This document shows, in pieces, positions 9,888-18,300 of a DNA stretch of 64,000 nucleotides. The DNA lies in the NCBI GenBank assembly GCA_041751935.1, contig JBGSIA010000006.1:38666-102665 (forward strand). The letters run 5' to 3'. This DNA comes from JBBSJZ01 sp041751935 (GTDB lineage Bacteria > Planctomycetota > Planctomycetia > Pirellulales > Pirellulaceae). Both the position numbers and the translations under genes were made by a program. How positions within the stretch are numbered: position 1 is the first letter of the stretch; every line of letters begins with the position of its first letter. The notes under the pieces were generated by a model. It did no database searches, was not told the DNA's origin, and saw only the letters and a list, made by a program, of their open reading frames with translations.

Positions 9888-10813
9888 TGATTTCATTGGC
9901 TGGTTTTGGCAAAGACTATGGCGACTTCACCGCCGTCGACAGTCTTGATTTGCACATCGAGGCTGGCGAGACGTTCGGCTTCATCGGCCCCAACGGTGCG
10001 GGAAAAAGCACGACGATTCGCTTTCTTGCAACACTTCTTCGCGCTTCCCGCGGCAGCGGCTGCGTGGCTGGAATTGACGTGATGAGCGACCCCATCGGCG
10101 TGCGGCAAGCGATTGGCTACATGCCGGACAACTTCGGAGTCTACGACGGGATGCGAGTTTGGGAGTTTCTCGACTTTTTCGCTGTCGCTTATGGAATCAG
10201 TCGAACGCAACGACGTCAAATTATTGACAACGTTTTGGAACTGCTCGATTTGACTCACAAACGTGAGGATTTCGTGAATGGCTTATCGCGTGGCATGAAG
10301 CAGCGACTTTGTCTGGCTAAAACTCTGGTTCATGACCCACCGGTGCTGATCTTGGACGAGCCCGCCAGTGGACTTGATCCACGAGCCCGGGTCGAGCTCA
10401 AAGCGTTGCTGAAGGAGTTGCGTCGGATGGGAAAAACCATCTTAATCAGCAGCCATATCTTGACCGAGTTGGCCGATTGTTGCACATCGATTGGGATTAT
10501 CGAGCGAGGGCAACTTCTGATGAGCGGCCCGATCGAGAGCGTGTATCGCCAAATACGGAGGAATCGCATTGTGGTGATTCAATTTGTCGGGGACTCGGAT
10601 GTCGGGCTATCCATCTTGAGAAGCGATCCGGCGCTACGGTCACTGGAAATGGAGGGGACAAGCGTGATCGCGGAGCTTGAAACCGACGATGAGGGGCTGG
10701 CAAAACTGCTACAAACTTTGATCACGGAGGGCGCCCGGCTACGATCCTTCAACGACAAGGACCCGACCCTCGAAGACGTTTTCATGACCGTCACCAAAGG
10801 TCTCGTGACATAA
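9887..10813 (+). CDS. ABC transporter ATP-binding protein (ABC-2/NatA/GldA type)
   Basis: A 308-residue ATPase that would drive export or gliding/secretion-type transport. The Walker A motif GPNGAGKS is at 34-41. The Q-loop region is IGYMPDNFGVYDGM, the signature is LSRGMKQR at 133-140 (the usual second Gly is Arg), the Walker B is VLILDEP with Glu158, and the H-loop is in ISSHILTEL. The C-terminal 80 residues form the extra domain seen in the CcmA/NatA class. It overlaps the preceding 880-residue membrane protein by one base, which points to a two-component machine. No permease follows. Confidence 0.93.
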   Translation: MISLAGFGKDYGDFTAVDSLDLHIEAGETFGFIGPNGAGKSTTIRFLATLLRASRGSGCVAGIDVMSDPIGVRQAIGYMPDNFGVYDGMRVWEFLDFFAVAYGISRTQRRQIIDNVLELLDLTHKREDFVNGLSRGMKQRLCLAKTLVHDPPVLILDEPASGLDPRARVELKALLKELRRMGKTILISSHILTELADCCTSIGIIERGQLLMSGPIESVYRQIRRNRIVVIQFVGDSDVGLSILRSDPALRSLEMEGTSVIAELETDDEGLAKLLQTLITEGARLRSFNDKDPTLEDVFMTVTKGLVT

Positions 10814-11274
10814 AAACATCCAGCGGAGGCCTGGATTCTTTGCACCCTGAACCTCATCCGATGCCGTCAGACTTTCGCCAACCGGCAGGGGAGTGAGAAT
10901 TTCTTGAAAAAAACGCGATTCAATGGCAAACAAATGCGCTGTAATTCGCGATAAGGGAAGTAAGGTTATTATTGTGGCAGCTAGCACAGTTTTTCAGTAG
11001 TGTTGCCTGTCGCGTTGGCATAGCGAGACATCGGTGTCGCCAAATTAACTCATCCCAAACGTGCTGCCAGAACGTTTATTGTGACGTAAAGTGTTCGAGC
11101 ATATCACGTTGGGTAAAAATGACGCAATCGTTGTGGCAAATGGCACGGAGATTGCAAATGGAAGAAATGTACTGAACTTTGTTGGCCTTGATTTGTCTTT
11201 GATTGCGATACCCGACAGTCGGTTGTCCGATCATTCCCACATCCGCATGGACGCAAGCGAACGAGACTCATCCC
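10814..11274. other. Intergenic stretch of 461 bases
   Basis: No gene supported. Just after the ABC gene, ATCCAG and CTGGAT (about 10819-10837) can form a short 6-bp hairpin followed by a few T, a weak terminator candidate. The rest is A/T-richer and shows no recognisable element. Confidence 0.4.
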
Positions 11275-11517
11275 ATGACTACTCCAAGCAACCACTCCAA
11301 CCCCCACGCTCCCAAGCCGGGGAACAATCAACCCGGTAACCAACAATCCGTTGGTAGCGAGGGCCTCGATTGGCATGAAGTCACCGCTGCGGTGGCCGAG
11401 CGGCCTCTGTTCGAATTTGGGGATTGGATTGACGAGCAACTCGCTAGCCTCGAATCTGACTTGGCTGCCTACGTGACGCTGGGTTCCAAAAACAAGAACT
11501 TGCGTCAAGGCCGCTAA
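11275..11517 (+). CDS. Small conserved-looking protein of unknown function
   Basis: An 80-residue protein. The first 30 residues are Asn/Pro/Gly-rich and disordered (TTPSNHSNPHAPKPG). The rest is an acidic, helical-looking region (DWHEVTAAVAERPLFEFGDW, then DEQLASLESDLAAYV). There is no signal peptide and no domain is recognised. The frame is also open upstream to 11203, but that part reads like non-coding sequence. It is convergent with sufS, with 67 bases between the stops. Confidence 0.6.
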   Translation: MTTPSNHSNPHAPKPGNNQPGNQQSVGSEGLDWHEVTAAVAERPLFEFGDWIDEQLASLESDLAAYVTLGSKNKNLRQGR

Positions 11518-11584
11518 TCGCCAATCCAAGGGTCGTTTCTCCGCACCTTGTAGTAGGCGCAGATGCAGCATTACGAGCGAAATG

Positions 11585-12835
11585 CTAGAGAGTTGTGCGT
11601 CGACGACGACCGGTCGGCGCGAATTTGTCCCGAACCTCCTTGACGCTGGCGACGAACCGCTCAACTTCATCCTCAGTGTTATAGAAATAGAAGCTTGCTC
11701 GCGTGGTTGCTGTGACCCCCAACGCGTGATGCAACGGCATCGTACAATGATGCCCGGCGCGAACGGCGATTCCGCGAGTATCTAACCACTGCGAAATGTC
11801 ATGTGCGTGGACACCGTTGACGATGAAACTGAGAATTCCGCCTTTCTTTTCAGGCGTCGGTCCGATGATTCGAACCCCTTCAATCTCGCGTAAAGAAGAA
11901 TCTGCTTGGCGACACAATTCGCTCTCGTGAGCGTGAATCGCGTCAAGCCCAAGATTGCTAACGTACTTCAAGGCCGCTGAGAGTCCGATCGCTTCCACAA
12001 TTGGGGGCGTGCCAGCCTCGAACTTCTCTGGCAGTGGTGCTGGCAGAAAGCCATCCACGGTCACTTGACGGATCATTCCGCCACCGCCGAGAAATGGTGG
12101 GATTGAATCCAGCAGTGCTTCCTTGCCATACAAAACGCCAATCCCCGTGGGACCACAAACTTTGTGTCCGCTGAACACAAGAAAATCAACCTCAAGAGCC
12201 TGTACGTCCAGCGACCGGTGGGGCGCCGCCTGGGCGGCATCTACCAGCACTTTGGCGCCATATTCATGAGCAAGCCGTGTCCAGCGGGCAACAGGGAACT
12301 CAGTCCCCAGCGTATTGCTGGCAGCGACAAACGAGAACAGCTTTGGTGATAGGCGAGCCAAGTGCTCCCGGACAACGTCATCATCAATCGAGAAATCCTC
12401 TCCCAGCGGGAGAAACTCAATGCGACACCCAGTTCGCTCGGCAAGTTGATGCCAGGGCACAATGTTGGCATGATGCTCAGCAATCGTTAACAGAATCACA
12501 TCGCTGGCATTGATGTTTGCGTCGCCCCACGCGCGAGCCACCGTGTTGATAGCCGCCGTCGTCCCTGCGGAAAAGACGATTTCCCGCGACGACGCTGCAT
12601 TGAGAAATCTCGCCACCATTTGGCGTGCCTGTTCGTACGCGTGAGTGGATTCTTCGCTCAGCGTATGAATACCGCGATGCACGTTGGAATAGTAACGCGC
12701 GTAACAATCGCTCATCGCGTCAATGACGGCCCTTGGTCGCTGTGTACTCGCTGCGTTGTCCAAGTAGGCCAGCAAGGCACCACTGGCACTCGCTCGTGAC
12801 AGGATTGGGAAGTCGGCGCGGGTTGACTCGAGCAT
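11585..12835 (-). CDS. sufS: Cysteine desulfurase (SufS type)
   Basis: A pyridoxal-phosphate enzyme that takes sulfur from L-cysteine for Fe-S cluster assembly. From the ATG at 12835 it is 416 residues, normal for group II desulfurases. His121 in AEHHANIVPWH, the PLP lysine Lys225 in SGHK, and the catalytic Cys364 in RAGHHCTMPLH are all present, followed by the family end RASFYFYNTEDEVE. The frame extends 20 codons upstream into the sufU gene, but the ATG used here lies 2 bases after the sufU stop, which fits an operon. The partner is the SufU scaffold/transfer protein next door; sufB, sufC and sufD are not in the window. Confidence 0.95.
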   Translation of the reverse strand: MLESTRADFPILSRASASGALLAYLDNAASTQRPRAVIDAMSDCYARYYSNVHRGIHTLSEESTHAYEQARQMVARFLNAASSREIVFSAGTTAAINTVARAWGDANINASDVILLTIAEHHANIVPWHQLAERTGCRIEFLPLGEDFSIDDDVVREHLARLSPKLFSFVAASNTLGTEFPVARWTRLAHEYGAKVLVDAAQAAPHRSLDVQALEVDFLVFSGHKVCGPTGIGVLYGKEALLDSIPPFLGGGGMIRQVTVDGFLPAPLPEKFEAGTPPIVEAIGLSAALKYVSNLGLDAIHAHESELCRQADSSLREIEGVRIIGPTPEKKGGILSFIVNGVHAHDISQWLDTRGIAVRAGHHCTMPLHHALGVTATTRASFYFYNTEDEVERFVASVKEVRDKFAPTGRRRRTTL

Positions 12836-12837
12836 AT

Positions 12838-13224
12838 TCACTGGACCGGCGAGTGCAGGGCGGACTGCAGAACTCGCCACGACAGCAAGCAGCACTTTTG
12901 GCGATTCGGAGTGAGTTTTGGCCCGAACAACTCAAGCATCTCGTGTGCCGAGAATTTCTTCAACTCATCGACTGTTTTGCCTTCGATTTTCTCCATTAAC
13001 ATCGATGCCGAAGCTTGACTGATGACGCATCCGGAACCGGTGAACCACGCTTGCTCAACCTTGCCATCTTCGGAAAGCTGTAAATCGATGTGAACGACAT
13101 CGCCACACAACGGATTATTGGCCTCGTGAGCATGCGTAGCTGTCGTTAGCGATCCCCGATGATATGGGTCTTCGTGGTGATCCAGCACGTGCTCCTGGTA
13201 AATGTCTTCTTCGCTCGGCGTCAT
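12838..13224 (-). CDS. sufU: SufU-type Fe-S assembly / sulfur-transfer protein
   Basis: A 128-residue member of the IscU/SufU family that accepts sulfur from SufS or serves as scaffold. The zinc/cluster ligands are visible: Cys40 and Asp42 (LCGD), Cys66 (GSGCVIS) and Cys111 or Cys112 (RQKCCLLSW). The SufU form is indicated by the pairing with a SufS-type desulfurase and by VISQASASMLMEKIEGK. It is the first gene of a two-gene unit; sufS starts 2 bases after its stop. The 258-base gap upstream separates it from a divergent gene and should hold both promoters. Confidence 0.92.
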   Translation of the reverse strand: MTPSEEDIYQEHVLDHHEDPYHRGSLTTATHAHEANNPLCGDVVHIDLQLSEDGKVEQAWFTGSGCVISQASASMLMEKIEGKTVDELKKFSAHEMLELFGPKLTPNRQKCCLLSWRVLQSALHSPVQ

Positions 13225-13482
13225 GGGTGATGGCGAATGTGTTCTGTTGGGTTCGTGTATGTCGCATCAAAGCTATTTAAGTCTACGCAAGTTGTCAAAA
13301 ATCGGCGAGCCCTCCACATCTTTTCCCCACCACAAAGTTTTACTTATTGGGTCAATCGGAGCGGGAAATCACGTTCTTTGAGCAACAAATGGAATGGACG
13401 CTTCACTAACGCAGGCAATATTCGTTAGCGTATCGAATGTGTTAAAGATGTTCCGTTTCACCGCTCCTTTCCCGCGCGATGG

Positions 13483-14487
13483 ATGCCAATGAGTTTCGAC
13501 GATTCCTACGATATGCCCCAAGAAACCGACGTATTCGATGATTCCGAGTCGAGCGACCCCAGTTCGTTGGACGTTGAGGCGAATTCAACCGCTGACCCAC
13601 AAGCCCACCAGGATGACGTGGATAGCGACGTTCGCGAGGCGAAACAAGCTTGGGACGGCCCTGAAGTCGTTTCTGGCGAATACGTCGACGTCGAGACCGA
13701 AGACGACGAGGCAATCATCGCCTTGGCTCAGCCGTTTGTGGGCCAGTGGAACCAGTTGATCAGTACAACCAATTGGGAAAAAGGTCGTATCATTAGTGAG
13801 TGGCGAGCCGCAGCCATTGCGGCTGGAAGCGCCCCCACGTCCTACTCCGACGATGCTTGGGCGAGACGTGTCGGTGGCGTCACTGCACCCCACGTGGGTC
13901 GATTGCGTCGCGTCTATGACCGCTTTGCATCCACATATGCGACCTATCCCTCGATTTACTGGTCACATTTTCTCACTGCATTGGACTGGGAGGATGCTCC
14001 ACTGTGGCTTGAAGGAGCATGCCAAAAATCGTGGAGCGTATCGCAGATGCGAGAGATGCGGTGGCAGGCCCACGGCGCTGTCGAATCACAACGACCAACA
14101 TCCAGTCATCTTGTCGATGTGGATCTGGACGAAGACGTTACGCTGCCCGCTCAAGGCGGTGGTCGATCCAAAGATTACGATGGCGACGATAGCGGAGTGG
14201 CTACGGGTCCACGTAGCGAAGGTCCCGACTTTGGTGAAGAAGAACCGTTGACTACATTCGATGGCAACAAACAAGTGGGTCCGCGAATGGACGACGATGC
14301 AGACGAGCCTGTGAAATCTCCGGTGCAACCGTTTGTTGGGTTGCCCGAGTTGCCGCCAGATTTGTCCGATGCGGTTGAGTCTTTTAAGCTTGCGGTGCTG
14401 CGCCACAAAACAAGCGGCTGGGAAAAAGTCTCGGCAGAGACGGTCAATCGCTATCTGGACGCGCTGGCGATCCTGTTGATGGCGTGA
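13483..14487 (+). CDS. Acidic protein of unknown function
   Basis: A 334-residue soluble protein with no signal peptide. Residues 1-80 are very acidic and disordered (DDSESSDPSSLDVE and similar). Residues 85-200 are Trp/Tyr-rich and helical (QWNQLISTTNWEKGRIISEW, then WARRVGGVTAPHVGRLRRVY), somewhat like the phage/ICE DUF3102 or ParB-neighbour helical domains, but the match is too weak to name. A second acidic linker (205-280) precedes a C-terminal helix pair of about 45 residues. The build suggests a nucleic-acid or protein adaptor; that is a guess. Its last 44 bases overlap the 3' end of the convergent gene at 14444-14728. Confidence 0.75.
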   Translation: MPMSFDDSYDMPQETDVFDDSESSDPSSLDVEANSTADPQAHQDDVDSDVREAKQAWDGPEVVSGEYVDVETEDDEAIIALAQPFVGQWNQLISTTNWEKGRIISEWRAAAIAAGSAPTSYSDDAWARRVGGVTAPHVGRLRRVYDRFASTYATYPSIYWSHFLTALDWEDAPLWLEGACQKSWSVSQMREMRWQAHGAVESQRPTSSHLVDVDLDEDVTLPAQGGGRSKDYDGDDSGVATGPRSEGPDFGEEEPLTTFDGNKQVGPRMDDDADEPVKSPVQPFVGLPELPPDLSDAVESFKLAVLRHKTSGWEKVSAETVNRYLDALAILLMA

Positions 14488-14728
14488 TCACGCGCTGCTG
14501 GTATTCGGCCAACAATCGATCAAGTTGATCAAGTTGCTCCACGACGCCTAGTGCGAGGTTGATGAATAAGAACTTTGAGTCACCAACTTCGCACCACGTC
14601 GCTTCTTGTGAGTCAGTTAACTCTTCACGAATTTGGAAACCAAGCGATTGAGCCAATTCCAGCTTGGCGCGCGTTCGCTCGATGATGTTCCGTTCCGCTG
14701 GGGGCTGACGCACAACCGATGAGTGCAT
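14444..14728 (-). CDS. Small protein of unknown function
   Basis: A 94-residue soluble protein with natural composition. It is helix-rich (RNIIERTRAKLELAQSLGFQ) with a central stretch, TWCEVGDSKFLFINLALGVV, and a coiled-coil-like LDQLDRLLAEYQQ near the end. No family is recognised. It is convergent with the acidic protein gene and overlaps it by 44 bases. The reading frame lies on the other strand over only those 44 bases, so it is not a shadow. Confidence 0.6.
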   Translation of the reverse strand: MHSSVVRQPPAERNIIERTRAKLELAQSLGFQIREELTDSQEATWCEVGDSKFLFINLALGVVEQLDQLDRLLAEYQQRVITPSTGSPARPDSD

Positions 14729-14946
14729 TTCGTTGATCTCTTAGTTTGCGTTACTTGAATCCCGCGTAAGTCCTTGGGCGAGAGTGGGCAAACTCTGCCG
14801 ATTGAATCGCTGGTTCTGTAGCAAACCGCAGCCGACTGACGATAGCTCTATTACGGCACCCAAAGAGATCATCGCAACAGAGGCGGTCGATCCAATCGGT
14901 GTTTGTCGATTGGACCGGCACGTTTCACGATTACCCGCAGAGCTCT

Positions 14947-15750
14947 ATGAATCCGGCCACAAACTCCCCAAACGTGAAACACAGTGACGTCAATCCGGCC
15001 GAGTGCGAACTGCAGGTGCAGCGGCTCCAAGCGGAAATGCGGAAACTGCAATCGCTTGCGATTCTTGGAGAGCTAACGGGCACGGCGACGCATGAATTCA
15101 ATAATGTGCTGATGACAATCATCAACTATGCGCGTTTGGGGTTGCGCAACCAGGACGCTGCGAGTCGTGATCGAGCGTTTAGCAAAATTCTCGAAGCCTC
15201 CGAGCGCGCCGCAAAAATCACCAGCACGGTGCTAGCTCAAGCACGAAATCGGGGCGACTCGCTCGAACCGACACTGCTAGCACCGGTCATTCAAAGTGCA
15301 TTGGTTTTACTCGAACGTGAGATGCGAAAGTATCACATTTCGGTAGAAACCGACATTGACGAAGCAACCCCCGCAGTAACGGCTAGCGGAAATCAGATTC
15401 AACGCGTGCTACTGAACCTGCTAATTAATGCTCGTCAAGCAATGCCCGAGGGTGGGACGGTGTGGATTCGATTGGCAAAGAATTCCGACGAAGACATGGT
15501 GGAATTGTCCGTTCGAGACTGTGGAAGTGGAATCGATCCCAAGACATTGCCGCATATCTTTGATGCCTTCTACTCGACGAAATCAGGCCCCGATGACAGC
15601 GGCAAGGGTGGTACAGGATTGGGACTTGCCGCTTGCAAACAAATCATCGACGAACACATGGGACGCATTCGCGTAGAGAGCAGCGTTGGCCGCGGAACGG
15701 CCTTCATTATCCGACTGCCCGTCGCAAAAATCTCGCATGCTGCGGCGTAA
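14947..15750 (+). CDS. Histidine kinase, NtrB-like, cytoplasmic
   Basis: A 267-residue sensor kinase without membrane segments. A short coiled coil (residues 15-38) leads into the dimerisation/phosphoacceptor helix with His49 in THEFNNVL. The ATPase domain has the N box NLLINARQAM, the G1 box DCGSGID, an F box in DAFYSTKSG, and the G2 box GTGLGL. The ATG at 14947 is chosen because the 16 upstream codons are not family-like. No response regulator or input domain is encoded nearby, so it probably acts through a partner encoded elsewhere or senses through a protein contact. Confidence 0.88.
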   Translation: MNPATNSPNVKHSDVNPAECELQVQRLQAEMRKLQSLAILGELTGTATHEFNNVLMTIINYARLGLRNQDAASRDRAFSKILEASERAAKITSTVLAQARNRGDSLEPTLLAPVIQSALVLLEREMRKYHISVETDIDEATPAVTASGNQIQRVLLNLLINARQAMPEGGTVWIRLAKNSDEDMVELSVRDCGSGIDPKTLPHIFDAFYSTKSGPDDSGKGGTGLGLAACKQIIDEHMGRIRVESSVGRGTAFIIRLPVAKISHAAA

Positions 15751-15780
15751 AGCGAGCCGCAGATGAAAACGTACCCGATG

Positions 15781-15836
15781 TAGCGGGATTCGCAAGAATT
15801 CCTATTACATGCGGGGAATTCTGGCGAACCCCGCTA
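15781..15836. terminator. Long inverted repeat between convergent genes
   Basis: Two 22-base arms at 15781-15802 and 15815-15836 are reverse complements with two mismatches, separated by 12 bases. It lies between the stops of the histidine kinase gene and the convergent anti-sigma-like gene, so it can act as a two-way terminator. The arm sequence (TAGCGGGATTCGCAAGAATT and following) may be part of a dispersed repeat family, as such arms recur in Pirellulaceae genomes to my memory; this was not checked. Confidence 0.65.
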
Positions 15837-15895
15837 TGGTGGAAAAATTACCGCCAATCGCCTAAAGATCGAGCCCGCAGATCGTCATCTGGTGA

Positions 15896-17182
15896 CTACC
15901 GCACCAACAGAAACACTTGGCTAGGGAAGTCAGGGCCATCCTCAACCGAAGTACCAGCAAGACTCGCAAGATCCAGCATCGACTTGTCCATCCGAACGAA
16001 ATCGCGCGAACTCAAGTGACGAGCCAACGGTTGCGAAGCGTTCTGCAGCTCACCGCCAAAATCAAAGACACGTGATCGTCGAATTGCTGTCGCCTGCACA
16101 GCCGACAGCGACTTTGCAACACCTGCAAGCGGCGTGTTCAAGGCAATATGAAACTCCACGGACTCGATACCTTCGACGTCAGCCAACAAGTTCAATTGTA
16201 ACTGGTCGATTCGCTTAGCTGGAGCCTCAATGTACATCACCGATCCTTGGATCTCGTCAGCAGCGGCTTCAGCATGATCGTCCAGCATGCTTACAGCTTG
16301 CGTTACGCTACTAACAATCGCGTCGGTAACCGGTCGTTGATCGACCAACTCGATTCCCGCATTCTTGAGGGCCGCGCGAATCGGAGAACCGAATCGACCG
16401 TGCTCTGTCCGCTTGATACTAAAGACCATCACCGCAATCGGAAGAACGTTATCACCATTGAGCGAGGGTACGCCACTAATTGGCTTGCTGCCAATGTTTG
16501 TGGCGTTTGTCGCTGGCTGATTGCTGGCGACATTGGGCATCAAGTCCGCGTTTGCTGGCTCCATCGTCACTGAGGGACCAACCGACGGAACCGATTCTGA
16601 GTCAATCGCTGGCTCTGTCGCAGCAACCATCGATTCGACAACTACCGGATCGACAATTTCGTTCGACAGGTTTCGATTTGGTGTAATCGCAGATTCATTT
16701 GTGGAATTCCCAGCGATGAGCCCCATGTTGGACGCACCACCATTTTGATCCGACTGGTACAACGCCCAGGTTGCAAGAGCGACCAGCCCCATAGCGGCAA
16801 GTGCCGCAACCGTCACTGCAATACGACGAATACCACCGAATTTGGTCATTGCTTCGAGGCGGTAGTTCACTGCGACTTCTGACGAGCGGATTAGCGGATG
16901 ATCTTCGCCCACACCCTCGTGACGTGCTTGTTCAATCGCCAAATCAACAATACGCTCAGCCAATCCTGGACCGATGCTCAGCGACATTACGCTGCGATCA
17001 GCCGCATCGATTGCTTGCAACGATGCCCGCAATTCACGAAAATACTCCAGATCCTGCAGTACCGACTGGTCGGACTCCAGCATCGATTCGACGCGAGCGC
17101 GTTCGTCCGCTGAGAGGGCATCATCCAAATACCCACTGAGCAACTGATCGGTGATTTCGTTTGGCAAAGACATTCTGGTGTT
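15896..17182 (-). CDS. Anti-sigma-factor-like membrane protein
   Basis: A 428-residue single-span protein. The cytoplasmic N-terminus (ITDQLLSGYLDDALSADERA, then RVESMLESDQSVLQDLEYFR) has the look of the anti-sigma domain seen in RsiW/putative zinc-finger proteins, but without the HxxxCxxC zinc ligands. A membrane helix lies near residues 112-135 (AVTVAALAAMGLVALATWAL). The remaining 290 residues are extracytoplasmic with a disordered Ser/Thr/Asn linker and a folded end. In this family the protein binds an ECF sigma factor at the membrane, but no sigma gene is adjacent. The frame opens further upstream; the ATG at 17182 was chosen as the first one before the conserved part. Confidence 0.7.
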   Translation of the reverse strand, partial: NTRMSLPNEITDQLLSGYLDDALSADERARVESMLESDQSVLQDLEYFRELRASLQAIDAADRSVMSLSIGPGLAERIVDLAIEQARHEGVGEDHPLIRSSEVAVNYRLEAMTKFGGIRRIAVTVAALAAMGLVALATWALYQSDQNGGASNMGLIAGNSTNESAITPNRNLSNEIVDPVVVESMVAATEPAIDSESVPSVGPSVTMEPANADLMPNVASNQPATNATNIGSKPISGVPSLNGDNVLPIAVMVFSIKRTEHGRFGSPIRAALKNAGIELVDQRPVTDAIVSSVTQAVSMLDDHAEAAADEIQGSVMYIEAPAKRIDQLQLNLLADVEGIESVEFHIALNTPLAGVAKSLSAVQATAIRRSRVFDFGGELQNASQPLARHLSSRDFVRMDKSMLDLASLAGTSVEDGPDFPSQVFLLVR

Positions 17183-17423
17183 CATCACTCTGACGGTCGC
17201 AGCATCATAACGGGATGTTGAGGTATCCGGTGCATTCCAGACGGTTTTGGACGCCCAAAGCATCGAATACTCAACACGTCGGATGCTTGGCCATGCCCCA
17301 AAGTTCCCCTCGAGGCCATGAATAACAGGGATAAGTGCAAGGAAATAGCGGAAAAAGACAATTTTTTCGAGTACAGTTCGGCAAGAAAACTAGAATCACC
17401 CCCGAATTTAGGTATCCAGCAAG

Positions 17424-18272
17424 TTGGTCGAGCGAGACGAAATCCTGCGAGCGAATCGGCGATTGTATGACTCCATGGCGGCTTCGAATTCGCCCCTGTG
17501 CCGACCGGCAAAGGACGACGAGCTGGTTCATCCGCTTCACACTGTCGACGCTAGCGGTTGGTTGGGCGACTCAATCAGCGGTCGTCGAGTACTGTGTTTG
17601 GCCGCCGGTGGTGGTCGCCAAAGTGCCCTATATGCCGCTGCTGGGGCCGAAGTGACGGTCGTCGATCTCAGTCCCGCGATGCTGGAACTGGATCGGACAG
17701 TGGCTGCCGAGCGTGGGCTGTCGATGCGATTGATCCAGGCGTCAATGGACGATTTGTCTATGTTACAGCCTGCGGAATTTGACATCGTGATCCACCCGGT
17801 TAGCACTTGCTACATCGATTGCATCAAGACGGTTTTTTTACAGGTTGCACGGGTGCTGCAGCCGAATGGCTTGTACATCAGCCAGCACAAGCAACCGACG
17901 AGTTTACAAGCGTCCACGTCACCGATGGCAGGAGGTGGTTACGCGATTTTTGAACGATACTATCGCCGCGCTGCAGGAAGGAATATCCCAATCCCGCCAA
18001 GTACACGTAACTCCGGGGCGGCCCGTCGATTGCGAGAACCCGGCGGCATCGAATTTCTGCATCGTTGGGAGGAACTCATCGGCGACATGTGCCGAGCCGG
18101 ATTCGTGATCGAAGACTTAGTTGAACCGTTGCATGCGGAAAAGGAGCCAGAACCAGCGTCGTTTGCTGATCGCGCCGGCTACATCGCACCCTACGTTCGA
18201 ATCAAGGCCCGGCGCCGATCGGATTGCGTCTCCGCCACACCGTCCAGCACGTTGTGGTTGCCGAAGCATTGA
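17424..18272 (+). CDS. Class I SAM-dependent methyltransferase
   Basis: A 282-residue enzyme with a Rossmann-type methyltransferase fold. Motif I is LCLAAGGGRQS (57-67), followed by the acidic Asp81 in VVDLSPAMLE, and an aspartate-rich DMSDDL-type segment at MDDLSML. The second half (YAIFERYYRRAAGRN, WEELIGDMCRAGFVIEDLVE) resembles the UbiE/COQ5-like methyltransferase end. The substrate is unknown. The start is a TTG codon at 17424; the first in-frame ATG would remove 17 residues before motif I, also possible. It is convergent with sdhB (28 bases between the stops). Confidence 0.82.
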   Translation: MVERDEILRANRRLYDSMAASNSPLCRPAKDDELVHPLHTVDASGWLGDSISGRRVLCLAAGGGRQSALYAAAGAEVTVVDLSPAMLELDRTVAAERGLSMRLIQASMDDLSMLQPAEFDIVIHPVSTCYIDCIKTVFLQVARVLQPNGLYISQHKQPTSLQASTSPMAGGGYAIFERYYRRAAGRNIPIPPSTRNSGAARRLREPGGIEFLHRWEELIGDMCRAGFVIEDLVEPLHAEKEPEPASFADRAGYIAPYVRIKARRRSDCVSATPSSTLWLPKH

Positions 18273-18300
18273 GCGTCACCTGTTCCTTTTCGAGTCTGGC

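Noticed and set aside
11104..11670. 188-codon minus frame
   Set aside because: Composition unnatural; it is antisense to a small plus gene and overlaps the sufS end.
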